Origin: Phycisphaeraceae bacterium
GTDB taxonomy: Bacteria; Planctomycetota; Phycisphaerae; Phycisphaerales; Phycisphaeraceae
Assembly: GCA_028281215.1 (NCBI GenBank)
Contig: JANQKH010000740.1
Coordinates: 1 to 14,599, forward strand
DNA: 14,599 nt
Reading direction: 5' to 3'
In this document: positions 1 to 7,112 of the stretch, one piece after another
Position numbering within the stretch: the first letter of the stretch is position 1
Layout of the letters: every line of letters begins with the position of its first letter
Made by a program: the position numbers and the translations under genes
Notes under the pieces: generated by a model
What the model saw: only the letters and a program-made list of their open reading frames with translations
Databases searched by the model: none
Told to the model about the DNA's origin: nothing

Positions 1-591
1 GCCGGAACGACGACGCCTTACTCGTTCGGCAAAGACGCCGATGATCTCGATGACTACGGCCTCTACTACGACAACTCCGAGTACGACGACCCCAACAAAG
101 GCCACCCCGACACCGGCTCCGGTTACCGCAAAGTCGGCAGCAAGAAACCGAACGCGTGGGGGCTTTACGACATGCATGGCAACGTGTCGGAATGGACGGT
201 CGACGAGTACCGCGCCGATCACTTCGCGAAATTGAAGTCGAAGTACGGCGACAAGGTGATTCCTTACTTTGATGCGATCGCGTGGCCGAGCAAGGACATT
301 CCGTTCCCGCACGTGGCCAAGGGCGGGAACTGGGACGCCGACGCCGACCGATGCCGCGCGGCCGCACGCTTGGCTTCGCATCCCGATTTGCAGAAGCGCG
401 ACCCGCAGTTGCCCAAGAGTATCTGGTGGTACACCGACAGCTTCCACATCGGCTTCCGCATTATTCGTCCGCTGAAAGTCCCAAGCAAAGAAGAGCAGCT
501 CAAATACTGGCGCGCCACCAGTGACGGCATCCTGCACGTGCTAAAAACCAACGACAAATCATTCCGCACGATGATCGAGGCGGAAAAGTAA
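1..591 (+). CDS. Formylglycine-generating-enzyme-like (SUMF1/FGE-sulfatase family) protein, 5' partial
   Basis: The reading frame is open from the first base and ends at TAA 589-591, so the N-terminus lies outside the window. The visible 196 residues carry the C-terminal hallmarks of the FGE-sulfatase fold: an NAWGLYDMHGNVSEW block, then KGGNWDADADRCRAAAR (the usual RGGSW-like strand plus the following CR.A.R), then a closing IGFRIIRP. Characterised members generate formylglycine in sulfatases or act as non-haem iron or copper oxidases (EgtB, PvdO-like); many planctomycetal paralogues have no known substrate. The catalytic cysteine pair of true FGE cannot be assessed because part of the domain is missing. 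About 25 residues of charged tail follow the GFR motif. A multihaem cytochrome gene follows on the same strand after roughly 90 bp, so co-transcription is possible. The family call is firm and the exact function is unknown. Confidence 0.85.
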   Translation, partial: AGTTTPYSFGKDADDLDDYGLYYDNSEYDDPNKGHPDTGSGYRKVGSKKPNAWGLYDMHGNVSEWTVDEYRADHFAKLKSKYGDKVIPYFDAIAWPSKDIPFPHVAKGGNWDADADRCRAAARLASHPDLQKRDPQLPKSIWWYTDSFHIGFRIIRPLKVPSKEEQLKYWRATSDGILHVLKTNDKSFRTMIEAEK

Positions 592-684
592 TACCAACCA
601 GGCGGGCCGACTTAAAAACAAGCCGCCGGGGTGACTTCAGCGACCCAGCACACCCAACGCCCACGCTTCACACCGAGATTCGCC

Positions 685-2796
685 ATGCGCAACGAACAGA
701 TGGGGCAGATCATTCGCGCAGGGATGGTGACATGGCTCGCCGCGGCGATTCATTTCGGCGTTACGGCGGACACGGCCGTCGCGCAATCACAGAACTTCAA
801 ACGCACGTTCGGCAATCGGCAGTACGAGCACTACATCCAGCTCTACGATGAAAACGATCAACTAATCGATCCTACTTCTGCTGATGCAAAGCCCTACTCC
901 CCGCTCAACACCTGCAAGAAGTGCCACGATTACAAAGCCATCGCGCACGGGTATCACTTCAACGCGTTCGACAAATCCCGCCTCGACGGCAAACCAGTTG
1001 ATCACGGTCGACCGGGCGAACCCTGGCTGCTGACCGATGAACGTACCGGCACGCAAATCCCGCTGTCGTACCGCGGCTGGCAAGGCACCTATCACCCCGA
1101 CGCGCTGGGCATCGATCGTCTGCGGTTCATGCTGGAGTTCGGCACGCACCTGCCAGGCGGCGGACCGGGTGAACGTGGCCCATTGCTGCCCAAAGAAGAA
1201 AAGAAAGAGAATGACGCCGCCGACTCGACGGACACCACAGACGCCGACGCCGCTTCACCGCGTTCGCGTTTCGATGTCGTGGGCAACCTGGACATCGACT
1301 GCATGTTCTGCCACAGCAAAGGCAGCAACTACAGCCACGAAAAGTGGGCCAAAAACATTGGCAAACAAAATTTCAAATGGGTTGCCACTGAGGCAATGGG
1401 TCTGGCGGTGATTGAAGGCGCGGCTCAGTATCTGCCGGATGATTACGATTCGAAAAATCCGGAAGACCCGAACGCCTCCAAGGTGCCCAAGACGTTTTAC
1501 AAGACCGCCAAGTTTGACAAGAACAACTACACCTTCTTCGACGTGACCCGAAAGCCGAGCAACAACGCGTGTTATGCATGTCACTCCTTCCGCCCCGCCG
1601 GCCCCGATGTTACGCCGAAGTGGACGCACGATCAGGATGTACATCTCAAGGCGGGCATGAGCTGCGTCGACTGCCATCGCAACGGTATCGATCACCACAC
1701 CGTGCGCGGTTACGAAGGGGAAGTGCACCCCACCGGCATCAAGGTTGAAACGCTTTCCTGTCGCGGCTGCCATATGGATCAACATGACGAGGAAGGCAAC
1801 CTGCTCGACGTCGGCGGCCGGATCGGCTCCCCCAAACCACTGCACAAAGGCATCCCGCCGCTGCACTTCGACAAGATGTCCTGCACGTCCTGCCACAGTG
1901 GGCCTTCGCCAAAGGAATCCGCGCAGTGGGTACAAACCGCCATGGCGCACAAGTTCGGCATTCCCGATCAGACCCGCACTGACACGGACATTCCCGGCAT
2001 CGTGCAGCCAGTATTCATGGATGTAGCGCAACCGGCGGGTGAAGACGGCAAAGCGGGCGAGCCGGTGATTTATCCGCACCGCATGGTGTGGCCGGCGTTT
2101 TGGGGTTGGATGAAAGACGACGCGATCACGCCGATAGATCCAAACGAAGCGCATGCGGCCCTTCGGCGTGCACTGCGCATTCGCTCAAACTTCACTGACG
2201 AGATTCACAAGGTCCGCCTCAAGGACGACCAACTCGAAGCGATCCTTGGTGAAGGCGGAGCCGACAAGAAGGAAGAGGATCTGACCGACGACGAGAAAGC
2301 CAAACTGCTGGGTGCGCGACTCGCCATCGGCCTCGACGCTTTGCAAGGTAAGCAGGAGGACGACGCGACCATCGCTGTTTACGTCTCCGGCGGCAAGGTG
2401 TATCGCCTTAACGAGGCCGGCGATAACGTAACCGTCATCGAAGATCACTCGGCCGCGCAACCCTACGCTTGGCCGATCGGACACAACGTTCGACCCGGGC
2501 GGCAAAGCCTCGGCGTCAAAGGTTGCTTCGAGTGCCACAAAGCCGACGCGCCGATTTTTTACGGCACAACCAACGCCGTCGGCCCGCTCGACGACCACGC
2601 CCCCGTGCAGCATGCCATGCACGAATACATCGACGAAGACCCTGAACTGCTCGCCCTGTGGGAACAGTCCTTCGAAGGCCGAGGCCTATTCAAATACATG
2701 GGCTTCACCGTCCTCGGCATCGTCAGCCTGATCGTTTTGCTCTACCTTCTGCTAGGGCTTAACGGATTGCTGAAACTCGGCGGGAAGAAGGGATGA
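685..2796 (+). CDS. Seven-haem c-type cytochrome, exported and anchored by a C-terminal membrane helix
   Basis: Seven CxxCH haem-attachment motifs are visible, with first Cys codons at 913 (CKKCH), 1300 (CMFCH), 1570 (CYACH), 1663 (CVDCH), 1759 (CRGCH), 1882 (CTSCH) and 2524 (CFECH). The N-terminus has a short basic stretch, a hydrophobic core (MVTWLAAAIHFGV) and a likely AVA-Q signal-peptidase site. The C-terminus has one strong transmembrane helix (YMGFTVLGIVSLIVLLYLLL) followed by a lysine-rich cytoplasmic end, so the haem domain should sit in the periplasm facing the membrane. I chose ATG 685 because it gives a normal signal peptide; the frame is open back to GTG 631, which would add 18 residues, and ATG 700 is also possible. 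The next gene is a cytochrome-b-like membrane protein, which suggests quinol-linked electron transfer. Its donor, acceptor and any catalytic role are not evident. A long stretch (about 1900-2520) separates haems 6 and 7. Related types are cytochrome c3/NrfH-like or octahaem families; I do not recognise a named enzyme. Confidence 0.9.
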   Translation: MRNEQMGQIIRAGMVTWLAAAIHFGVTADTAVAQSQNFKRTFGNRQYEHYIQLYDENDQLIDPTSADAKPYSPLNTCKKCHDYKAIAHGYHFNAFDKSRLDGKPVDHGRPGEPWLLTDERTGTQIPLSYRGWQGTYHPDALGIDRLRFMLEFGTHLPGGGPGERGPLLPKEEKKENDAADSTDTTDADAASPRSRFDVVGNLDIDCMFCHSKGSNYSHEKWAKNIGKQNFKWVATEAMGLAVIEGAAQYLPDDYDSKNPEDPNASKVPKTFYKTAKFDKNNYTFFDVTRKPSNNACYACHSFRPAGPDVTPKWTHDQDVHLKAGMSCVDCHRNGIDHHTVRGYEGEVHPTGIKVETLSCRGCHMDQHDEEGNLLDVGGRIGSPKPLHKGIPPLHFDKMSCTSCHSGPSPKESAQWVQTAMAHKFGIPDQTRTDTDIPGIVQPVFMDVAQPAGEDGKAGEPVIYPHRMVWPAFWGWMKDDAITPIDPNEAHAALRRALRIRSNFTDEIHKVRLKDDQLEAILGEGGADKKEEDLTDDEKAKLLGARLAIGLDALQGKQEDDATIAVYVSGGKVYRLNEAGDNVTVIEDHSAAQPYAWPIGHNVRPGRQSLGVKGCFECHKADAPIFYGTTNAVGPLDDHAPVQHAMHEYIDEDPELLALWEQSFEGRGLFKYMGFTVLGIVSLIVLLYLLLGLNGLLKLGGKKG

Positions 2797-2903
2797 GATA
2801 GGGGAAGGGCTCAGTGTGTAGCGATTGGGATTCAGAAAACGGAATTCGAGAATCGCCGTAAAAATCAATCACCAATAACAAAAAACAATTTGTCACCCCA
2901 AAC
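2797..2903 (+). other. Intergenic gap between the two cytochrome genes
   Basis: This 107-bp AT-richer stretch contains a weak inverted repeat (GCGATT 2821-2826 with AATCGC 2851-2856). I see no convincing terminator, promoter or strong ribosome-binding site. It neither proves nor excludes co-transcription of the flanking genes. Confidence 0.3.
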
Positions 2904-3527
2904 ATGCCTCTCGCCGTCATCGACAATCTCATTCACAGCCCCAACGCCACGTATCCCGATGCGATCAAGGTCGCGCTGGGCGCTACGGCGATTGTGATTC
3001 TGCTGCACGCTGTGATGTCCATGATGCGAGGCAAAGGCGAGTCGCGACCGCAATGGGGCTGGTGGTCACGCCTGGTTTACCTCGGTACGGTCACCGGCGT
3101 GGCGATCCTCGGCGCGACGTCGATCTACGCCGTGCTCGCACACGGTCATATGGAAGAGTGGTTCCTGCTTGTCCACCTGACCGGCGCCGGCATGTTCACC
3201 GCCTGCCTCGCACTCGTCGCACTCACCTTCGCCCACCGCAACCGCTTCGGCCACGGGCGCATCGCAAGCAACCACGAACACAATGAACTTAGCGAAGCCG
3301 ACACCATCACCGCCCCCTTTGGTGGATTCGCCAAACTCACCTTCTGGCTCATCCTCCTGACCGGCCTGCTCACCGCCGCGACGATGCTGTTCAGCATGCT
3401 TCCGATCATGGGGACGCATGAAATGGAGCAAATGCTGACCATCCACCGCTACGCCGGACTCGCGTTGGTCGTGGTGACGATCATGCACGTCTACCTGATC
3501 GTGATGGGCAGACTAGGAAGGGCATAG
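2904..3527 (+). CDS. Cytochrome-b-like four-helix integral membrane protein
   Basis: The 207-residue protein has four hydrophobic helices at about residues 21-41, 57-78, 86-110 and 144-165, with a further helix at 182-201. Histidines lie in or beside helices at positions 35, 91, 181 and 195. Helix-borne histidines in this arrangement are typical of di-haem cytochrome b subunits (cytochrome b561, FdnI or PhsC-like), which pass electrons between membrane quinones and periplasmic redox partners. The gene lies 107 bp after the membrane-anchored multihaem cytochrome c on the same strand, so I infer that the two proteins form a quinone-linked electron-transfer module. ATG 2904 is used; no strong Shine-Dalgarno sequence precedes it. 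The loop between about residues 112 and 135 is hydrophilic and His-rich (HRNRFGHGR, NHEHNE). The haem-binding assignment rests on histidine placement only. Confidence 0.72.
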   Translation: MPLAVIDNLIHSPNATYPDAIKVALGATAIVILLHAVMSMMRGKGESRPQWGWWSRLVYLGTVTGVAILGATSIYAVLAHGHMEEWFLLVHLTGAGMFTACLALVALTFAHRNRFGHGRIASNHEHNELSEADTITAPFGGFAKLTFWLILLTGLLTAATMLFSMLPIMGTHEMEQMLTIHRYAGLALVVVTIMHVYLIVMGRLGRA

Positions 3528-3538
3528 CCCCAATTTAT

Positions 3539-3554
3539 CCCCGGCATGCCGGGG
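3539..3554. repeat. Perfect 16-bp palindrome CCCCGGCATGCCGGGG
   Basis: The sequence equals its own reverse complement and is followed by GGTCACC. It lies 12 bp past the stop codon of the cytochrome-b-like gene. There is no T-tract, so it is not a classical intrinsic terminator. It could be a hairpin that protects the 3' end of the transcript, a protein-binding site, or one copy of a dispersed palindrome. Confidence 0.6.
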
Positions 3555-3662
3555 GTCACCGTTCGACAATCGAGATTGATCGTGTTGTACGCGACGACGT
3601 CAAACTTTTTCCGGCCGGCTTTGAACACCACCGTTTATTCTGGCATGATCACTCATCATGAA

Positions 3663-3667
3663 AGAGG
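3663..3667 (+). promoter_or_regulatory. Shine-Dalgarno AGAGG that decides the start of the beta-propeller gene
   Basis: An AAAGAGG stretch ends about 7 nt before GTG 3675. From that GTG the protein starts directly with a signal peptide. The frame is open further upstream to GTG 3546, but that would place 43 unconvincing residues before the signal sequence. Confidence 0.55.
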
Positions 3668-3674
3668 TCCATCT

Positions 3675-4973
3675 GTGTTGCGAATCCTTGCGCTGCTTTT
3701 CACGTTCGCTTTCTGCTCCGTCACGTTAGCCGGCGACAACTGGCCTGAATTCCGCGGCCCAACCGGGCAGGGACACAGTGATTCGACCGGTCTGCCGTTG
3801 CATTGGAATGAAAACCTGAACGTCAAATGGAAAACCGACATCCAAGGCAAAGGTTGGTCAACGCCGTTGGTCTGGGGCGATCAGGTCTGGCTTACCACCG
3901 CAACTGCGGACGGAACGAAGATGAGCGTAATCTGCGTCGATCGCAACAACGGCAAGGTGCTGCTCGATCGCGTGCAGTTTGTGAACAAAAAGGAGGATGT
4001 CGAGCCATTGAGCAATCCGGTGAATTCTTATTCATCGCCGACGGGTGTGATTGAAGACGGCCGATTGTTCGTGCACTGGGGCAGTTACGGTACGGCGTGC
4101 ATCAACACGAAAACATTTGAAACGATCTGGGAACGCCGTGACCTGCCCTGTCAGCACTTTCGCGGACCGGGCTCTTCATTGGTCTCGTACAAGAGCGTGA
4201 TCATTCTCACGATGGACGGTGTCGACGTGCAGTACCTGATCGCCTTGCAGAAAAAGGACGGCACCGCGGCGTGGAAGGTCAACCGCAACACCGACTTCAA
4301 AGACCTCGACCCCAACGGCAAACCGAAAGCCGGCGGCGACTATCGCAAGGCGTACTCGACGCCGACGATTGTCGAAGTGAACGGCAAGCCTGTGATGCTC
4401 AGTTGCGGCTCGAAGGCAGCGTACGCGTATAACCCGGCCGATGGGAGCGCGCTTTGGAAGATCACTTACGCGGGCTTTTCCAATGCCGGGCGACCCGTTT
4501 TCGCACCGTTGGTGGGCGAACATGGCATGTGGATCATCAACACCGGTTACCCGCGGCCGGAGATGTGGGGTGTCAAGGCGGGCGGACGCGGCGATGTGAC
4601 CAAGTCACATGTCGCGTGGAAAGAGAAGCGGTACATCCCCAAGCGCGCATCAGCCGTGCTGGTTGACGGTCTGGTTTATATGTTCGACGACAGCGCGATC
4701 GCCTCATGCCGCGACGCGGCGACCGGCGCGCTGCACTGGAAGTCTCGCTTCGGTACCGGCAAGGAGCAGGTCGCCAGTTCACCGATTTTTGTCAATGGCC
4801 ACCTCTATTTTTTCGATCAGAACGGCAACACAACGGTCATCAAACCAGGCAAGGAACTGAACATCGTCGCGAAGAATCGTTTGGAAGACGGCTTCATGGC
4901 GTCGCCGGCCGTAGCGGGCAAAGCGTTTTACCTGCGCACCAAGTCGGCGTTGTATCGGGTGGAATCCGAATAA
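3675..4973 (+). CDS. Exported PQQ-like (WD40-like) beta-propeller repeat protein
   Basis: From GTG 3675 the product is 432 residues with an N-terminal signal peptide (VLRILALLFTFAFCSVTLAG) followed by DNWPEFRGPTGQG. That last block is the typical opening of planctomycetal PQQ-like repeat proteins. Repeated beta-blades follow, with recurrent patterns such as STPLVWGDQVWLTTA, YSSPTGVIEDGRLFV, YSTPTIVEVNGKPVM, ASAVLVDGLVYMFDD, ASSPIFVNGHLYFFD and MASPAVAGKAFYLRT. This spacing fits a BamB/quinoprotein-dehydrogenase-like propeller of seven or eight blades. The size is close to BamB, but I see no lipobox. Characterised relatives either scaffold outer-membrane protein assembly or bind PQQ; the catalytic calcium and PQQ residues of true dehydrogenases are not obvious, so a structural or binding role is likelier. 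The gene follows the cytochrome-b-like gene but has its own ribosome-binding site. Confidence 0.85.
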   Translation: MLRILALLFTFAFCSVTLAGDNWPEFRGPTGQGHSDSTGLPLHWNENLNVKWKTDIQGKGWSTPLVWGDQVWLTTATADGTKMSVICVDRNNGKVLLDRVQFVNKKEDVEPLSNPVNSYSSPTGVIEDGRLFVHWGSYGTACINTKTFETIWERRDLPCQHFRGPGSSLVSYKSVIILTMDGVDVQYLIALQKKDGTAAWKVNRNTDFKDLDPNGKPKAGGDYRKAYSTPTIVEVNGKPVMLSCGSKAAYAYNPADGSALWKITYAGFSNAGRPVFAPLVGEHGMWIINTGYPRPEMWGVKAGGRGDVTKSHVAWKEKRYIPKRASAVLVDGLVYMFDDSAIASCRDAATGALHWKSRFGTGKEQVASSPIFVNGHLYFFDQNGNTTVIKPGKELNIVAKNRLEDGFMASPAVAGKAFYLRTKSALYRVESE

Positions 4974-5044
4974 CACCTGCGCAGGGGGGACCGGGATCCG
5001 TCGCTTTTTCATGTATTTCTGTCGCCCATTCATGCAGAATGGCC

Positions 5045-5075
5045 TTGCATCATTGTGTGGTGGGAGAGGTAAAAT
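5045..5075 (+). promoter_or_regulatory. Candidate sigma70-like promoter
   Basis: TTGCAT at 5045-5050 and TAAAAT at 5070-5075 are separated by 19 bp, slightly longer than the ideal 17. It would start transcription near 5082, just ahead of the short ORF at 5103. This was judged by eye only. Confidence 0.3.
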
Positions 5076-5102
5076 ATTCTCTTCGCGGCAGTGCAAAGTT
5101 TG

Positions 5103-5303
5103 ATGAGGGACAAGGAGTTATTAACGATTCCTGTCCATCAGATGGGGCTACGGGGTTTGCTGGTTTGGGTTGCTCTGGGATGTCTGGCGCCAGTCCGGGG
5201 CGCCATCGTCCTGCACGACGGGTTTGACAACAACTTTCTCGACGATTCGGTCAACAACAACCCCGGTTTGTGCCGGGGTTATCTTTATTGGTCGGATGGC
5301 TAA
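5103..5303 (+). pseudogene. Short exported ORF, probably the 5' remnant of a larger secreted protein
   Basis: The 66-residue ORF (ATG 5103, or ATG 5142) contains a good signal peptide, GLRGLLVWVALGCLAPVRGA, followed by IVLHDGFDNNFLDDSVNNNPG. The second block resembles the first strand of planctomycetal secreted proteins, where a 'DGFD...' start leads into a LamG- or PEP-CTERM-like domain. It then stops after CRGYLYWSDG. A hairpin (5259-5280) sits inside its last codons. Either it is the stump of a gene that lost its 3' part, or it is a genuine small secreted peptide. No domain can be assigned to what remains. rnpA lies convergently downstream after about 40 bp. Confidence 0.45.
5259..5291 (+). 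terminator. Hairpin terminator, possibly bidirectional
   Basis: AACCCCGG (5259-5266) pairs perfectly with CCGGGGTT (5273-5280) around a 6-nt loop. On the + strand it is followed by the T-rich run ATCTTTATTG. On the minus strand it is followed by TTGTTGTTG, so it may also end the rnpA transcript. It lies inside the final codons of the short + strand ORF. Confidence 0.6.
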
Positions 5304-5340
5304 GGCGGTTCGGTTCACGCAAAATCGCAGTGAGAAACCA

Positions 5341-5724
5341 TCACGTGTCGGTCGCCACCGTCTTCTCCCAATGCTGATGAATCCCGCGAATCGCTTTGAA
5401 CAACAACTTTTGATACTCAGCCAGCGTTAACACCTCGTGCGGTTTGACGACGCAGACGATGTCGTACCCGCGCGGCCAATCGTGTTGCGCCAGTCGAAAC
5501 GCTTCGCGCAACAGGCGTTTCACGCGGTTACGCTTGACCGCCCCGCCCACGCGTTTGCTCACGCTGATCCCGAAACGCGGGTGATTCAGTTCGTTCGGCA
5601 CGCCGTAAAATGTCAACGGTCCAGCGAACTGACGGACCCGGGCGTCGAACACCGGCGCGAACGCATTGCGGCCGCGCAACCGCATGGCTTTGGTGAAGCG
5701 GTATGTCTTTTCGGGCTCGCTCAT
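5341..5724 (-). CDS. rnpA: Ribonuclease P protein component
   Basis: The 127-residue basic protein matches RnpA in length and layout. RnpA binds the catalytic RNase P RNA and helps it process the 5' leader of precursor tRNAs. An N-terminal FTKAMRLRGRNAFAPVF block is the usual 'hRLr...F..vf' start. FGISVSKRVGGAVKRNRVKR at residues 51-70 contains the RNR signature (residues 65-67), followed by LLREAFR. The start is ATG (complement of 5722-5724) with a weak AGG-containing leader; the stop is TGA at 5343-5341. In most bacteria rnpA follows rpmH (ribosomal protein L34) and precedes yidD or yidC. Here the M50-like gene starts divergently only 75 bp upstream and no rpmH is present, so the usual cluster is broken. 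Confidence 0.93.
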   Translation of the reverse strand: MSEPEKTYRFTKAMRLRGRNAFAPVFDARVRQFAGPLTFYGVPNELNHPRFGISVSKRVGGAVKRNRVKRLLREAFRLAQHDWPRGYDIVCVVKPHEVLTLAEYQKLLFKAIRGIHQHWEKTVATDT

Positions 5725-5762
5725 GCGTAGACTTCAACCTGTCGGAACACTCCATCAGGTGG

Positions 5763-5781
5763 GACAGGCGTCTTGCCTGTC
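5763..5781. repeat. Inverted repeat GACAGGC-GTCTT-GCCTGTC
   Basis: Two perfect 7-bp arms (5763-5769 and 5775-5781) flank a 5-nt loop in the gap between divergent rnpA and the M50-like gene. Similar GGGACAGGC...GCCTGTC segments are, in my recollection, dispersed in planctomycete genomes; only one copy is visible here. It could also affect the transcript or promoters of the flanking genes. Confidence 0.5.
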
Positions 5782-5799
5782 GTCTGGCGCGATTCAAAG

Positions 5800-6399
5800 A
5801 TGGATGATAGGCCTTCTATTTCGCCTGCCAAGTACGCCGTCCATATCGCCACGGTGATCGCGCTGGTATTGTTGTCGTGGTTGGCCATGGTGGCGGTCCA
5901 CGAACTGGGACACCTGTTGGCAGCGCGGCTGACCGGCGGAACCGTACAGCGCGTGGTGTTGCACCCGCTGGCATTTTCGCGCACTGATGTGTTGCCGAAT
6001 CCCTCACCGCTAACGGTCGCATGGGCTGGCCCGGTCGTCGGCGTGCTGTTTCCGACGCTGCTTTGGCTGTTCATCCGCTGCCTGCGTATCGGCGGTGCGT
6101 GGTTGTTTCAATTCTTCGCCCTGTTCTGCCTGTTGGTCAACGGCGTTTATATCGGCATCGGCTGGATCAACCACATCGGCGACGCCGGCGACCTGCTCCG
6201 CCACGGAAGCGAACGCTGGCAACTGATCACCTTCGGATTGTTCTGCCTCATCAGCGCAGCAGTATGTGGACGTGGGCTCGAATCCCGCTTGCGCTCCCAA
6301 CAAGCGATCACGAACGCTTCTGGCCGCCAACTTGCGCTGTTGGTATTGCTGTTGATGATCACCGTCGTCGTGATGCTGTGGTGTTCCCCGGTTGATTGA
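5800..6399 (+). CDS. M50 (site-2 protease)-like membrane zinc metalloprotease
   Basis: The 199-residue protein is mostly transmembrane helices. The first helix (about 13-32) runs into VAVHELGHLLAARLTGG, which holds the HExxH zinc motif with H34, E35 and H38 inside the membrane, as in M50 peptidases. A second conserved-looking block, NHIGDAGDLL (about 124-133), could supply the third zinc ligand (D128 or D131) in place of the usual LDG motif. AWAGPVVGV (75-83) resembles the Gly/Pro-rich loop between them. Family members cleave membrane-bound substrates, for example anti-sigma factors. At about 200 residues it lacks the PDZ domain of RseP-type proteases, and the third motif is divergent, so activity is not certain. 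I chose ATG 5800; the frame is open to TTG 5773, but that lies inside a repeat. It converges with the next gene, leaving 2 bp. Confidence 0.72.
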   Translation: MDDRPSISPAKYAVHIATVIALVLLSWLAMVAVHELGHLLAARLTGGTVQRVVLHPLAFSRTDVLPNPSPLTVAWAGPVVGVLFPTLLWLFIRCLRIGGAWLFQFFALFCLLVNGVYIGIGWINHIGDAGDLLRHGSERWQLITFGLFCLISAAVCGRGLESRLRSQQAITNASGRQLALLVLLLMITVVVMLWCSPVD

Positions 6400-6401
6400 A
6401 A

Positions 6402-7112
6402 TCACGACGCCTTGGTCTCGTGCGACGTCAACGACAGGTCTTTCTTCAACGACGTAGCGCGACGTGGTGTCGTGCGCATGTCCGTCTTGCGAAAATCCTG
6501 TGCGCCCAGCAGTTCGTCAAGCGTGAACTGTGTGCCGCACTCCGGGCAAAGCGATTCGCTTAACCCGACCATGCGATACTCACACGTCGGGCAACGCACA
6601 TCAAACGTGCCGTCGCTGGAGTTGATCTTCGGCCGACCGCGCCCGAATTTTCGATACGCGTGCAACCACATCATGATCACGGCGAACATACCGAACAACA
6701 CATCCGCGGCGATCAGAAATCCTTCATCGCCGTTGACGACCTGTTCAATCCAAACGCCGATGATCGCCACAAGCACGGTCGTGAAAATCGTGCCGACGGA
6801 AGCGAACAACACGACACGGCCCGGCCCGGTCTTGCCTCGGCTCCACAACCATGCGAGGAACAACAGGTATAGCAGCGCCCCACCGCCGAAGACAAAGCCT
6901 GCCATTTCATCGTCCGGCCGAACACCGGCGCCCCCACCGCGATTGTGCTGCGGGAACATGGCGGCAATCAGATGCACCATCACGCCGCACGCCCCGGCAA
7001 ATGCGGGCGCACTGGCGAACGACATGATCAAGCGCAAACCCCAACCCGCCGATCCGTCCAACAACTCGGCAATCAAACTTTTTTCGCTGGGATCTTTTAA
7101 TGGATCTGACAT
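6402..7112 (-). CDS. Integral membrane protein with C-terminal zinc ribbon
   Basis: The 236-residue protein has four likely transmembrane helices (about residues 25-52, 71-91, 99-122 and 132-151). A cytoplasmic-looking tail contains CPTC (C174, C177) and CPEC (C189, C192), a four-cysteine rubredoxin-like zinc ribbon. The wording RCPTCEYRMVGLSESLCPECG is very like the 'CP.CGYDLRG....CPECG' ribbons found on many hypothetical membrane proteins of Phycisphaerae. I know of no assigned function; regulation or assembly of the membrane protein through the metal site is a guess. The start is ATG (complement of 7110-7112) and the leader holds only a weak GAG. The C-terminus ends in a charged tail. It converges on the M50-like gene with 2 bp between stop codons, so the two transcripts must overlap at their 3' ends. 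Confidence 0.75.
   Translation of the reverse strand: MSDPLKDPSEKSLIAELLDGSAGWGLRLIMSFASAPAFAGACGVMVHLIAAMFPQHNRGGGAGVRPDDEMAGFVFGGGALLYLLFLAWLWSRGKTGPGRVVLFASVGTIFTTVLVAIIGVWIEQVVNGDEGFLIAADVLFGMFAVIMMWLHAYRKFGRGRPKINSSDGTFDVRCPTCEYRMVGLSESLCPECGTQFTLDELLGAQDFRKTDMRTTPRRATSLKKDLSLTSHETKAS

Noticed and set aside
1255..2154. 299-residue ORF on the minus strand inside the cytochrome gene
   Set aside because: It is antisense to an ORF with seven clear haem motifs and shows no domain; it is a GC-rich shadow.
4976..4985. CCTGCGCAGG palindrome just after the beta-propeller stop codon
   Set aside because: Only 10 bp with no loop, so it cannot form a good terminator hairpin.
5725..5799. Search for rpmH upstream of rnpA
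   Set aside because: The 75-bp gap is too short for L34 and holds no basic KRTxQPS-like sequence.
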